Positions 12,284-23,863 of a stretch of DNA of 64,000 bases are shown piece by piece. Each line of letters begins with the position of its first letter. Within the stretch, counting starts at the first letter, position 1. Position numbers and translations under genes: made by a program. This DNA comes from Gloeopeniophorella convolvens. Lineage: Eukaryota > Basidiomycota > Agaricomycetes > Russulales. The DNA lies in assembly GCA_022496205.1 (NCBI GenBank), contig WTXD01000003.1, positions 1,054,001 to 1,118,000 on the forward strand. The letters run 5' to 3'. The notes under the pieces were generated by a model. That model had not been told where the DNA came from, did not search any database, and worked only from the letters and a program-made list of their open reading frames with translations.

Positions 12284-12646
12284 CTAGGGCTGGTATAGAG
12301 GTGTTCTTGGAGGACCCAAGCAGGTACAATCAGACCTGCACAGATAGACGCGTGCCATCGTGGCGATATTTGTAATGTCTGGCAAATTGTTTCGAGAGGT
12401 GCGTCCTTGCATGTGGTCGGGGGAGGTCGGAGGGATCGCTGTGAGCGCCGCAGTGCCGGGTTGTGGTGAGCAGAAACCACAACGTAGGGTTGGGGTCAGC
12501 GCGCTTGGCAATCAATCAAGTCGCCGTCTAGTGTTCAGTCGGAAGAGATCAGACCATTCCGTTCATACTTACACTAGCTCATAAATAAAATCACACGGAC
12601 TGTCCACGACACTCTGTCAAGCCTCTTTCCGAGACCCTTGTGAGCA
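12284..12646. other. Shared divergent promoter region (decarboxylase / lanosterol synthase)
   Basis: A 363-bp gap separates the start codons of the minus-strand decarboxylase and the plus-strand oxidosqualene cyclase, so both promoters must lie here. No specific binding site can be named with confidence. Confidence 0.5.
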
Positions 12647-15348
12647 ATGTGGCCCCCAATCCATATCCCGGACTCGCCAAACAAGCCCTTCACAGACTAT
12701 TCTCGTTGGAGGCTGCGCGACTCTGACGACGGGAGACACGTCTGGGACTACCTTAAGACGGAGGATGAACTTGTAGCGCATCCTTCCTCAAACGTCGACA
12801 AGTACTGGCTCAGACTTCCCCTGGTCAGCTCAGGCCCTGTTGCACTACGTTCGTTCGCTCAGATGACGTGTTGCAGGACCTGCCAGCGCTTCCCGAGCCC
12901 AAAACACCAATAGATGCAGCACGCAACGGGTACACGTTTTACAAGGAGCTCCAAACCGAGGGAGGCCACTGGGCAGGAGAATATGGCGGGCCCATGTTCC
13001 TCACGCCAGGTCTGGTCATTGGCTCGTATGTCACTGGCATGACCTTCCTTGAGGAGGAACGGCTGGAAATGATTCGCTACCTCTTCAACCACACGCATCC
13101 TGACGACGGTGGCTGGGGACTGTAGTTATCCTTTCCCTACTGTTCCGACAACGGGCTCACTCGGTGCGTTCAGTCATATCGAGGGGCACTCGACCGTCAT
13201 GGGCACCGCGCTCAATTACGTCACACTCCGTCTCCTTGGCGTCCCAGCAGACCACCCAGTGCTCGTACGAGCCCGAGGCACCTTGCACAAACTTGGTCAG
13301 TAGTTCATCTTTTGCATACTTGACTCTGTTCATCGTTGTTCCTTTTAGGTGGAGCTGCCGCCTCAGCCTCCTGGGGCAAATTCTGGTTGTCAGTCTTGAA
13401 CGTGTACGACTGGGACGGCAACAATCCTGTTCCTCCAGAGCTATGGTGAGACCTACGTGGCCACCAAGTCACCAGTTGACTGACACGTCGGATTTATAGG
13501 CTGCTGCCGAAATGGCTGCCCTTCCATCCCTCTCGGTGGTGGATTCACACGCGGACGGTGTATGTGCCCATGAGTTATCTCTACGGCGTTAGGTTCAAGG
13601 CCGCGGAAGACCCTCTCATCCTTGCCATACGCGAGGTGTGTTTCTCATCTTGAGCATGCGGGCGTTTCTGACGCGCAAATCCACCCAAAGGAAATCTACA
13701 CACAACCCTATGATACCATCGACTGGCCGGCTCAGAGGAATAACGTGTCCGCCGCAGACCTTCACTCTCCTCACAGCCAACTCTTCGACACGATCATGGT
13801 CGTTCTCGGCGGATACGAGCAATGCACCATCCCCCCATTACGGCATGCCGGCGTGGACTTTGCCTACAAACTCATCGTCTACGAGGACGAGAACACCGGG
13901 CATCAGACCCTTGGTCCCGTCTCGAAGATGATGAACCTGATCGCGCGCTACCACGTCGAGGGCCCGGAGAGCGAAGCAGTCAAGCTCCACGACGATAAGC
14001 GGCGCGACTTTATGTGGCTCGCGACGGAGGGCATGATGATGTGCGGCACGAACGGCAGCCAGCTGTGGGACATCGGCTTCATCACGCAGGCGCTCGTCGA
14101 GACGGGGCTCGCACGGGACGAGGATAACAGGGACAGCCTGATCAAGGCGCTGCAATGGCTCGACCGCTGCCAGATCCGCGAGAACCCGAAGCACTTCGAG
14201 GTGTCGAACCGGCATCGGACGAAGGGCGCGTGGCCGTTCAGCACCAAGGAGCAGGGTTACACTGTCAGCGACTGCACCGGCGAAGGGTTAAAGTCGGTCT
14301 TGTACCTGCAGACGCAGCTTGAGTATGTCGTCCTTCCGGTCTTCGGTGAACGTGGCTAATGGTGTGGTGGGTCAGCTTTACGCCGACACTGGTTTCGGAC
14401 GACCGCCTCTTCGACGCGGTGGACACGCTGCTGACTATGCAGAATGCCGACGGCGGGTTTGCAAGCTATGAGCTGGTGCGCGGCCCCGGCTGGCTCGAGT
14501 GGTTGAACCCGGCAGAGGTCTTCGGTGAGCAATTCGTTTCGTTGCCACTGGCGCCTCGCTCATTCAACCAGGAAACATCATGATCGAGTATGAGTACCCG
14601 GAGTGCACAACCTCCGTCATTACCTCGCTCTCCATCTTCCGGAAACACTACCCCAACTATCGCAGCAAAGAAATCGCGTGAGTGCCAGCGTTTGGTGACC
14701 TCTCTCGTCACTTACGCCGGCCATTCGTAGTAAGACCGTAGATCACGCCATCAAGTTCCTGCACGCTATTCAGCTGCCCGAAGGCGGCTGGGTCGGTTCC
14801 TGGGGCATCTGCTTCACTTATGCGACGATGTTTGCGCTGGAAAGCCTCGCATTGGTGGGCGAGACATACGAGACGAGCGAGTTTGCCCGGCGGGCATGCG
14901 ACTTCCTCGTCAGCAAACAGCGGGGAGACGGAGGCTGGGGCGAGAGTTACAAGGTACAATACATGGTTTCAACTCGTCAGGCTGGTGCTGAACACCTGCG
15001 CAGGCTTGTGAGGCGTGCGTGTGGGTCGAGCATGAGGACACGCAGGTCGTCCAGACCGCCTGGGCGGCGATGGCGCTCATGTACGCCAAGTACCCGCACA
15101 CGGAGCCGATCTCAAAAGCCGTCGAACTGGTCATGGCTCGCCAGCTCCCGGTTCGTCCTTTGGCCTCTTGTCCCGGGTCCTCATTTCACACCATTTCACA
15201 GGATGGCTCATGGGCCCAGGAAGCGATTGAGGGGATCTTCAATAAGACCTGCGCGATCTCATATCCGAATTTCAAGTTTGCCTTCACCATCTGGATGCTT
15301 GGGAAGGCGCAAAAGTACCTCGAGGAGCGTGGGGCTCTTCCTGCATAG
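12647..15348 (+). CDS. ERG7: Oxidosqualene cyclase, lanosterol synthase
   Basis: Cyclises 2,3-oxidosqualene to lanosterol, the committed step of ergosterol synthesis, at the ER membrane or lipid droplets. The start [15 protein letters not shown] leads to YWLRLPL, which splices to [19 protein letters not shown]. The core then includes [49 protein letters not shown] and NNPVPPELW. Several QW-type repeats follow ([41 protein letters not shown]). The catalytic region reads [15 protein letters not shown]: the protonating Asp and Cys are present, but the usual DCTAE is DCTGE. The C-terminus [19 protein letters not shown] ends at 15348. About ten short introns are needed. Length is near the family norm of about 730 residues. 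Confidence 0.92.
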
Positions 15349-15725
15349 ACTCGCTGGAGACAGCTGGACAATTGTAGAATGCCTCTTTTGCTAGATTTGT
15401 TCAATAATGAGATACCCCCTTCCATCATGAATCTATGTAGTATACGCGATAAAAGCAATGACGTGAGAAGGAACGAAAGAACTAGATATATGCGATATGA
15501 TGAAAGAACTGAAGCACACAACCGAAGCGTTGCGTAGATATTATCCGAATCACGGAGTCTCCCACTGCAAATTGGGCCCTGCGTTAGCTGGATAGACGTC
15601 GAAGCACAGGGCACACTGCGCACCTTTGACATGACCCAAACCGGCCAACCCACCGCAGCCTCGCCTCGGGCAACGACGCCCATCTCGTCAACGGAGCCCA
15701 CGCCAAAGCGCTGCTCCTTGCCGAT
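15349..15725. other. Intergenic between ERG7 and the acetyltransferase
   Basis: Short 3'-to-3' gap with AT-richer 3'UTR-like sequence. No gene seen. Confidence 0.5.
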
Positions 15726-16566
15726 CTATGCGTAGCCGATGAGCCGGAGAACCCACGCGCAGGGATCGAGCACGCGCACCTCGAAGCCCAGGTGGGCGTA
15801 GATATCCCTCGACTTGGGCGTCGTCGCCTCGAGATGAACCGCCGCGCCCGCCGCGCGCTCGAAGCCGTCGCGCATGAGCATCGAACAGTACCCTGTACAC
15901 CCGTCAGTCACAACACCAAGCGTGCTCACATCTGCGAGCACCCAACGCACGCACCCTTCCCCTCGTGCTCCGGGTCGACAGCAATCTCGAACAGCTGCCA
16001 CCCGTCGGCGAGCTTGCGCTCGCGCGCCTTGCACAGCTCTTTGAGCGTCTTCTCGACCCCCGGCGTGAAGTCCAAGAGCATCCTCTGTGCGCACCAAGTC
16101 AGCGCCGGACTTCCCATGCCTGCGCGCGCCAACGACGCACCTTCATCCCGCCGAGACCCCAGGCCCAGACCGCGCGCCACGGCGAGATGCGCACGAACGT
16201 GAGCGGCGTCGGGTCCATGCTCGTCCCGGGCGGGAGCCACATCGCGCCGCCGACGACGCGCTCCTCGCCCTCGCCCTCGCCCGTGCGCTCCACGAGGACG
16301 GTGATGGTGCCCGTGAGGCAGCCCATCTTGAGGATGGTGAGTTGGAAGTGGCCGAGCCCCGCGAGCGTGCGGCGCGAGCCCGCGTCGCTCGCGCTGTGGT
16401 GCGGCACAAGCGCGCGCACGCCGCCGAACCAGTTCATGGACGGGTCGCGCGCGAACGCGCGCGTCCAGACGTCTGCGAGCGCCTGCACCTCGTTGGGCTT
16501 GATGGGCCGCACGTATCCGGAGGAGGCGGGCGCGGGCGCGGATTGTGCGGGGGCAGGAGAGGCCAT
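15726..16566 (-). CDS. GNAT-family N-acetyltransferase
   Basis: Acetyl-CoA-dependent transferase of unknown substrate. The start MASPAPAQSAPAPASS is a Pro/Ala-rich lead. The fold then runs through YVRPIKPNEVQALADVWTRAF, VVGGAMWLPPG (beta strand) and WQLFEIAVDPEHEGKGYCSML. In the last, the acetyl-CoA loop is reduced to HEGKGYCS rather than the textbook Q/RxxGxG/A. It continues AAVHLEATTPKSRDIYAHLGFEV, the usual C-terminal GNAT block, and stops at 15726 after VLRLIGYA. Two short introns fit (before RMLLDFTP and inside EGKG|YCS). Similar small GNATs are common and often clustered in Agaricomycetes. Confidence 0.8.
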
Positions 16567-17122
16567 GCTGGATAGTGGGGTGGCGGTGGTGGGACCAGCT
16601 TCATTGTAACTTTGATCCTCAGCTCGGTCTTTTGAGCCTTCCCCAGGGAACAACCGCTTGAAACATGCTCTCGGGTCGGCGTCGCCACGCGGTGGTTGAC
16701 AAATGTGTGAGCTTGTATGCCCGTACGGCCAATCCCGGCCACTCTCTGGCCATCGTGATCGGGCCGACCCCGAGCCTGTCTCTGCGGCTGCCGCAACAAA
16801 TACCCCTCGTTCCAATGTCGATTGAGCCGCAGTACTGCCGCGCGCTGGCATGTCTACTCAATTCTCCACAACTCTGGTAGGATGTTCATGGAAAGCATGC
16901 TTATAATTGGTGCGAATGCAGATCAGCCAGGTCCTCGACTATGAAGGCCGCGTTGTGGAATATTACGGATATTATAAACGATGTAGCAAAAGTATGAATA
17001 TTCTTCATATGCGTAGGCCAAGGTATGTAAATGAATGTGTGGAGTCTGACACCAACCGGGGAGAGGATGTTACTTTGTCGAACCAAAGGCGACTGCTTTG
17101 CACTGCCAACAGTGATCGTTCC
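16567..17122. other. Intergenic, no supportable gene
   Basis: Upstream region of the acetyltransferase. Overlapping short ORFs on both strands have no recognisable features. Confidence 0.4.
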
Positions 17123-17776
17123 TTAGTTGCAGAAAGCTAGAAACGAAAGGAGGTATGAATCAGGGCGATGTTCCTCAACGGATTCGAGTCCTCCGAGTCG
17201 AGGGCGTACATGTCCGTATGCCATTGGCTTCCGACAGGCAACCGGACTTTGCATGTTGGCAAGGTGATCAAACCTCTCGGGCTGCGATGGACCGCCCGTC
17301 CATTCGAGCTCGTCTTCCCTGGTGCGGGCCCATTCTACGGCCTGCTCCAATCCCTCATCGACCCGGTATGCCCTGCCTGCTGCCTTCTTCTCCCGCCTGC
17401 CCCTGGTCGATCTCTTGACAAAACGCCTCATCGCAGCTCCAGGCGATCCCCTTTTGAACCTGCGCTTCCTTTCTCGGGCGCGCGACAGGGCATTGGCAGC
17501 AATCACCCGGCGTAGTCGATCCCCTTCGCGATCCAGAATGGCACCTTGCTCCCGGAAGTAATCCCTCTCAGCCCGGATAACTTCACATTGGGCCTCGAGG
17601 AGTGCGTTGTAAGCCCAAATACGTTTGCACAGTTCCTTGTACCATAAGTTTTGCTCTTGGGGAGTGAGGCCTGCGGGAGGCTCGGGTAGGTCATCATCCT
17701 TGTCGTCCGAGGGCGAGCCCTGCGTCGCTCTGTTTGAGACTGGAGAGAACATGGTGTGGTGGTAAGCGGGGTTCAT
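17123..17776 (-). CDS. Hypothetical basic protein, single exon
   Basis: 217 residues without introns. The acidic/Pro N-terminus (SDDKDDDLPEPPAGLTPQEQ) is followed by a predicted helix (NLWYKELCKRIWAYNALLEA, RAERDYFREQGAILDREGD). A strongly basic segment follows (RARERKRRFKRGSPG, KRSTRGRREKKAAGRAY), then a Pro/Arg-rich tail. I do not recognise the family. The basic stretch could bind nucleic acid or serve as a nuclear signal, which is inference only. The long ORF, its composition and its position between two genes on the same strand support a real gene. Confidence 0.5.
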   Translation of the reverse strand: MNPAYHHTMFSPVSNRATQGSPSDDKDDDLPEPPAGLTPQEQNLWYKELCKRIWAYNALLEAQCEVIRAERDYFREQGAILDREGDRLRRVIAANALSRARERKRRFKRGSPGAAMRRFVKRSTRGRREKKAAGRAYRVDEGLEQAVEWARTREDELEWTGGPSQPERFDHLANMQSPVACRKPMAYGHVRPRLGGLESVEEHRPDSYLLSFLAFCN

Positions 17777-18002
17777 GAGACACTTGTTACCGCCGCGCGG
17801 GTACGCACAAGACCTATGGGGGCGCTAATGCAGACGATCAAGACGTAAGGCCCACCGGGGTCCGTTCATTCAGTCTACACAGTTACATATACAAGACATT
17901 ACGAGTGGAGGGCGGTAGTAGTTCCAGTACACACAGCATCAAATGCGAACGAACAAATAGGTGGATGGAGCAAGGAGCCGTGCAACGAGCGGCGGGCGGC
18001 TA

Positions 18003-20486
18003 CTATGCCATCAGGTCCTCAATCGGTGGTTCCGGCCGCGGCCCGATGGCATAGTCCGCCTCGACGCACTCGGCGGGCTCGCGGAATACGCGGAAGACGA
18101 TATCCCGCGGCACCTCTGCACGCGCGCGCCACACCCGCACCTGGAGGCTCGCACGCTTCTTGTCCGACTCGGACATCGACGCGCGCGGCGTCACCACGCT
18201 GCCCCCTGGTGTCGTCGGCGACCCTAACGCCTGGAAGTCGCTCTGGGGCTCTGCGAAAAACGCGTCTGAATACAGCCTTGTCGCGGTCGTCGCGGATGAC
18301 GGAGCGGACGGGGAGGGTGTACGCGAGGAGAAGTAGTCCGGGCCTTGCTGGCCGGGGTAGCGCGGTGCAGGTGACGGCAGGGGGGAAGGGCCTGGTGTTC
18401 CTGGGATCGAGAGCGAGGGCACAGACTTTGGTGACCACCGCCCGCTGCGCGGGGTCGCGATCGCGCCCTTCTTTTTCGCTTGCAGGGCCTGGGCGAGTGC
18501 TACGTCCTCCAGGACACGGGTGCCAGTGGGGTCCTCGATGCCGCCCTGGCCGTCGTCGTATGTGTTTGCGTCGCGAATGAAGATGCAAGCAACTTGGTCG
18601 GGGTGGTCGCGCGCCATGGCAGCATAGAGCTCGAGGTCCTGCTCGCCGGAATCGCCGATCAAGATGAAGCGGCAGGTGCTGAAAGACGAGAGAACTTCAA
18701 GGACGCCTTCGCGTTTCCGCTCACCAGGGGCAGATAGGAGGCCGCTGAAGAGCGAACGGGTGCCATATGAGCGCAGTCGGATAGAGCCGCTAGGGAGTTT
18801 CGCGAGTTGGAAAAATTCGTTGATAACAGGGAGAAGCTCGAATGGACCGTTGGACTGGGGATCGGACGTGGCTGAGCGGCTGAACTCAACAGGACTAGCA
18901 GAACACTCACCACATAATGGAATCTTACACCCCGATGATACATGTCGTTATACCATTCTCCCATTCCAGGTATCAAGCTCTCCTTGAGATCTTTGACGAA
19001 AACATTGTGAAATATCGTCCGCGCCCCGTTCACAACGCCAGACAACTTCACGGTGTCGTCGATATCGGAAATGACGCGTATCGGCGAATATGTCATGGAA
19101 ACGCACTCCTCCGTCACCGTCGTCGGCGTTATGAGGGACGGGGACGGCGGCGCACGGGGTCGATACTCGCCTGGCGGCGCTTGCGGGCGGTTCGGCGGCG
19201 GTGGGGGCGGCATAAGCTCCGCGACGATCGAGAGCTCGTGCTCGATCTTCTGTTTCTCGAACGCCATCGCCGCACCGCGGGGATGCGTGCAGAGGTTCTC
19301 CCAGGGCACGATGAAGCGGATCTTGAACGCGCCACCGACGTCCGTGACGACGCCCTGCACGGCGAGCGGCTGCTCGAGCAGCGCGTACTCGCTCTGGGTC
19401 AAGGACTGGAGCACCGCCGGCTCGCCGCGCGGGCGCAGCGAGACGCGCACGGTGCGGTTGCCCAGCACGCCTGCCCAGAAGGGGTGCAGGCGCGACTCGA
19501 GGTTCGCGTGCAGGCGCTGGATCTCGGAGGCTATGCTCAATGGGGTTTGGGAGTTGGGAAGCGGGAGTGGTCGGGGAGGCAGTGCCGGCACGGCGTCCGG
19601 GTAGAGCCTACGTGGAGGAATGACGGGTGACGAGGTGGGCGAGGATGATGCACTTGATGAAGCCGAGGACGTAGGGTCGTGTCGTGAGTGGAGAAGGGCA
19701 CGGATCTCCGACTCTTCGGTTATTTCTTCAGGCCTTGGGGGAAGCTCTAGACTGGCGAGGAGGTCTTCTGTGGACTTGGTCAGTGGCGGCATCTCGTTGG
19801 GGAGGCTCTCCTCGGAGCCGTTGGGACCAGGCAACTTCGGCAAGGCGGCGAAGCCTACGCTGGATGTTAGCTGCAATTCAGCAATTGGGGGAGAGTGTGG
19901 GCTGACTTTTCGCCAGCTTCAGGAGGGTCCTTTGGGAACGCGATAGCGCGCCAGGGGCCTTGTACTTCACGGCATAACCAGAGACGAAGACCTCGATATC
20001 ATATGGGTGGGCTGCAGCGAAGTGAGCGAGGCGTGAGCAGATTCTCCGGGTTGAACACAGCAGGGACGCACTTGTGTTGTCGAAGGGCTCCTCATCAGCC
20101 CGATATCTCCTCGACGCCCAGCCCGGCAGCAGCACGATCTTCTCCATGCTCATGGAGCCGTCCGCCTCGCCAGCCTTCTTCACCAGCTTCTGGCCTGCCC
20201 ATTGCGTCCAGCTCTGCTTCTTCGCCGCACCATCGATGTATCCGTTCTCTCCGGGTTGGAGGTCGCGACGCACCGGCTTGAGGTCGCGCTGCGCGATGTA
20301 TTCTTTGAATGAGGAGAGCCGCGAGGATGACGCGGAGGCGAGTGCCTTCCACGAGCGCCCACGCATGTCTTGAGCCATAAGAGAGGATCGGGTCGTGAGT
20401 CTTGTTCTTGACAGTACAAGCTTGGCCCGGGTGCCCGCGGCTGCCGCTAGTCGTGAGGTTGCGGAGTTGGCAACCAGTTGTGACAA
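18003..20486 (-). CDS. APP1: App1-like phosphatidate phosphatase (DUF2183 domain)
   Basis: Members dephosphorylate phosphatidate and related lipids and, in yeast, act with actin patches and endocytosis. The start is either the ATG at 20486 or the one at 20378 (MAQDMRGRSWKALASASSSR); the extra 36 residues of the longer form are Ser/Arg/Ala-rich. An N-terminal block (KIVLLPGWASRRYRADE, YDIEVFVSGYAVKY) is followed by a Pro/Ser linker. The catalytic domain holds the DxDxT-type motif in VISDIDDTVKLSGV. It then continues FHNVFVKDLKESLIPGMGEWY, SNGPFELLPVINEFFQL and FILIGDSGEQDLELYA, which match the family in order. The Pro/Ser-rich C-terminus ends IEDLMA. Three introns are needed. The order of blocks is as expected and the catalytic aspartates are intact. 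Confidence 0.88.
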
Positions 20487-20896
20487 AGATCGCTACTGCC
20501 GCAGGATACTTAAGGCCGGTGAGGCGCTGTATAGCACGGAAGCGAGCGTGTGTAGAATGTACTTACCTTGGGGGTTGAGACATGTACAAATTGTTACACT
20601 GTGCGCGGTGAAAGCGGTGTGCCTTATAAACGGCCTGTTGGGACGTGGGCGTCTGATCGTGATGTGCTTTGTCCGATCCAGGCGGTCCACCAGCTTGGGC
20701 CGCCAGGCCAACTTGTGCCAGCTGTGGCCAATCCACAAGTCGGCGCCGCACAGCCGTGCCGCTCGGAACCCGCACAGTGACAATGACGAAAGGAGTGGTG
20801 TATAATGATACGGCAAAGGCACAATAAAAATATATACATCGCGTGGTACGAGTGAACGACGTAAGGCTACAACATGTATCAGTGCATTTTCAACGG
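20487..20896. other. Intergenic region upstream of the App1-like gene
   Basis: About 0.4 kb between the start of the App1-like gene and the stop of the coiled-coil gene, both on the minus strand. No gene or repeat recognised. Confidence 0.4.
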
Positions 20897-23134
20897 TTAT
20901 GGGTTATCCGAGTCTCCTCCAGGAGAGGGAAGGTCCCAGTCTAGCATGGTCCTCTCTGACTCCCCGGCCAGCGCAAGAGACCGCATGGTACTGGCGAACC
21001 AAACATCGGAAAGGGTCGGTGACGGCACCAAAGGTGATTCTGTGGGCGCTGTGTTTGGGCCACGTATGCTGCCGGCGATGCTCGGCGCGCTCTTCGTGCC
21101 ACATACAGGCTCTATTCGTAGTGGAGGTCGCACAGCCCGGAGTATCGCAGGCGGTGGGATATCCAGCTCCTCTTCTTCTGCGATACTCGGAAGGCGCCGG
21201 GGCGCTTCGCGGATCGGGCTGTCCACCCCGTGCTGCGCAAGGGGCGCGGAAGCGGCAGACAGCCGCACTCTGAGAGCCTCGTTGTCCTCGAACAGCGCCT
21301 GCAGCTTCGCACGGAGCATGTCTTCGATGTCGTCCCCACAGACCCGCGCTGCCTCCGCCGCCTTGTACTTGAGTGTCATCGCTTCCAGGCGAAGCTCCAA
21401 GGAGCGCAGCGAGGCCGTGTCGTCGATCGAGAACTCGTCATCGTCGAGAGATATCGACGAGTTGATGTCCTTGCTGCCAGAGATGAACTGGGGGTCGTCG
21501 GCGTCCACAACAAGCGTGTCAATGGACCCTTCCTCGGAGACAGAGTCGCCTTCGTCGAGCGAATCGGAGACCTCGGAAAGTTGGCTGATGTAGTCCTCGA
21601 GCTCCTGATGCAGCTGGAGGATATTGCCTTCCGCGTTGTCCAGCCTCTCCTGCGCATCGAATAGTTCATCCTCCAGTGCGCCCATCCTCTCGACTGCCAT
21701 GCCAACCTCCTCTCGCAGGTCCAGGATTTCTGCGTCGGCAGTCCGCATCCTGTGGCGCGCTACGGAGGCCTCGGCCTCCAGCTGAATGATCCTGTTGGTC
21801 GACGTGACGGCATTCCGCTGCGCGCCCTCGAGCTCGAGGCGCAACTCCATGAGCTCGTTGTCGGCGGCTGCGAGTTTCTCCTGCGCATCCTGCAATGCGG
21901 CCTCGCGCTTCGTGTGCCAAGCCTCAGAGGCTGCGAAAGCGCTGATCCTCTCCCTGAGATCTTCAATGAAGGCATCCTTGCATAGCATGAGGGCGTCGTG
22001 GCTCTCTTCGAGGTCGTCGTTGAAGCTGCGGGATTCGTCGAGGAGAGTGCGGAGGAGAGTGGCTTGCGCCTCGAGGCTATCGATCTCGGCACGGTTGTCC
22101 TCGATGGTGTCCTCGAGTGCCTTCATCGTACGCTGGTCCTCCGTTGCGGCATCCTCCAGGGACGTCACACGGGCTTGTGTCCGTACGGACGCAGCCTGCA
22201 GCTCCCGTGCGCGGCGCCGCTCCTCCTCGGTGGCGAAGCGGAATTCCTCGATAAGGTGACGGCTATGCTCGAGATCGACCTCAAGTTCTCGGATGCGGCG
22301 CTGATCTTCCTCGGATGCGTTCCGCAGTTCGAGGATAAGGGACTCCAACTCCTTGACGTCCTCCGAGCCCGAATAGCCGCCACTAGAATGGGTGACGTCT
22401 GGGTGGTCGTCAAAGGATGTCTGGAGCCCGACCTCGACGTAATCCACTGGTGCCGACTCCGGAGCCGACTCTGGGAGGCAGTCTACAGAGAGGTCTTCAT
22501 CCAAAGCCGTGCCCATGGCCTCTAAATCGGCAGAGAGCTGTGTCAGCGCGTCCAGGAAGTCCTCTTCTGGAGCGTCGCCGAGCTCCATAGAATCCTTCGA
22601 GGCGTCATCCGTGCGTGGCTGTGATGGCGTCGCTTGAAGGGCAGCCTCGAGCTCGGCTATGCGAGTAAGGTAACGAGCGTTCTCCTCGTGGGCCTCCGCC
22701 AACTCCACCCGCTGTGCCTCCACTTCGCGCTTCACATCGTCTAGCTCCCGGCGCTGGGCAGCAGACGTAAACCGCGTATCTCGGAGCTTCGAACGCAGTT
22801 GCTCGATTCTGCGATCCTGAAGCTGGTGGGTACGGGCGTCGGCGTGCGCGTTGGCGCGGGTGTTCGCTAGGCGGCGCTCGGACGCCTCGAGCTGGGCTCT
22901 AAGCGACTTGGTCTGCTCCTGGAGGGTGGAGACTTGCTGGTCGCGGGCGCGAAGGACGACGTCGAATTCACGGGCTGGCCGCATAGAGACTCGGCGCGCG
23001 CGGAACGCCATGAGTGGTGGTGCTCCTAACGAGCTTTGGGGGTCGGACGGGTCCGGAGAGTGATGGTAAACGTCAGGAGATATGTAGTGTGGGATATCGT
23101 CGGTGGATGTGATGCGGGAGAAAACTGCACCCAT
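20897..23134 (-). CDS. Long coiled-coil protein with candidate N-myristoylation site
   Basis: A single uninterrupted 745-codon ORF. The N-terminus MGAVFSRITSTDD has Gly2 and Ser6, fitting the N-myristoylation consensus. From about residue 55 to 600 the protein is almost continuously heptad-rich (for example STLQEQTKSLRAQLEASERR, RIEQLRSKLRDTRF and RIAELEAALQ). An acidic gap near residues 175-225 is rich in Asp/Glu. The C-terminal 130 residues are Pro/Ser-rich and disordered, ending SPGGDSDNP. No motor, kinase or other catalytic domain is visible. It could be a membrane-anchored scaffold or tether; that role is inferred from the lipid-anchor motif plus coiled coil only. The family is not recognised. 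Confidence 0.8.
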   Translation of the reverse strand: MGAVFSRITSTDDIPHYISPDVYHHSPDPSDPQSSLGAPPLMAFRARRVSMRPAREFDVVLRARDQQVSTLQEQTKSLRAQLEASERRLANTRANAHADARTHQLQDRRIEQLRSKLRDTRFTSAAQRRELDDVKREVEAQRVELAEAHEENARYLTRIAELEAALQATPSQPRTDDASKDSMELGDAPEEDFLDALTQLSADLEAMGTALDEDLSVDCLPESAPESAPVDYVEVGLQTSFDDHPDVTHSSGGYSGSEDVKELESLILELRNASEEDQRRIRELEVDLEHSRHLIEEFRFATEEERRRARELQAASVRTQARVTSLEDAATEDQRTMKALEDTIEDNRAEIDSLEAQATLLRTLLDESRSFNDDLEESHDALMLCKDAFIEDLRERISAFAASEAWHTKREAALQDAQEKLAAADNELMELRLELEGAQRNAVTSTNRIIQLEAEASVARHRMRTADAEILDLREEVGMAVERMGALEDELFDAQERLDNAEGNILQLHQELEDYISQLSEVSDSLDEGDSVSEEGSIDTLVVDADDPQFISGSKDINSSISLDDDEFSIDDTASLRSLELRLEAMTLKYKAAEAARVCGDDIEDMLRAKLQALFEDNEALRVRLSAASAPLAQHGVDSPIREAPRRLPSIAEEEELDIPPPAILRAVRPPLRIEPVCGTKSAPSIAGSIRGPNTAPTESPLVPSPTLSDVWFASTMRSLALAGESERTMLDWDLPSPGGDSDNP

Positions 23135-23863
23135 GCTTGTAAGGACTCATGGGCCATTCGGGATATATATCGCAACTCACTAAAGTCCGTGGGCGGAGTT
23201 TCAAGGGACGACAGGAAGAAAGAGAAGAGTTCAGAGAGGGTAGACGGACTAGACAAGAGTGCGAGTGAAAGGATCCGGACGGTATATTGCCCTGTATATA
23301 TGATTGCTGCCTGCCTCATGCTGGACGCAAGGCATACACGGCTGTGACACGTGAACGTGGTCTGGGCGTCAAAGGGACATAATGCTGTGAATACGTCGAC
23401 CGAGCAGCCAACAAAGGTAACCCCCTGAGTCAAGAAGCAAGATAACAACAGGAAAACAGCCTGGCCAAAGATCGAGGGTTGTCGTACGGAATCATAATCC
23501 CAGGGCGGTTCACCCGAGCAGGCCCCCTTTGAGACAATGGTGAGGCATCGAACAAGACCCGATCAGAAGGTCTTTCGACAGGGTAGAGAACACTGTCCTT
23601 CGATGCGCAGGGGCGTTCGATTGAGTACCATCCAGTGTCTACTCAGGAGAGGGAGCTGAAGAGACAAAACACAAGTCAGTGCGAGCGGGACGGAATTGTT
23701 CGGCGCTCGGACGGCCCGGTCGGAGACCTAGCACTCGCCAATCGCTCCCGGTTCAAAGAAGTCGGGTATGCCAACAGCTTTGGCCACTCTGACTCGTATA
23801 AGTCCGCTGAAACTACACGTTCTCCCTCGTCTGAAACATAAATCCAACAGGCGCACTCTCAGG
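23135..23863. other. Divergent intergenic region
   Basis: About 0.7 kb between the starts of the coiled-coil gene (minus) and TPT1 (plus). Presumably contains both promoters. No gene supported. Confidence 0.5.

Noticed and set aside
18019..18588. 189-191 codon ORFs on both strands over the App1 C-terminus
   Set aside because: Shadows of a GC-rich coding region; Arg/Pro/Gly-rich with no pattern.
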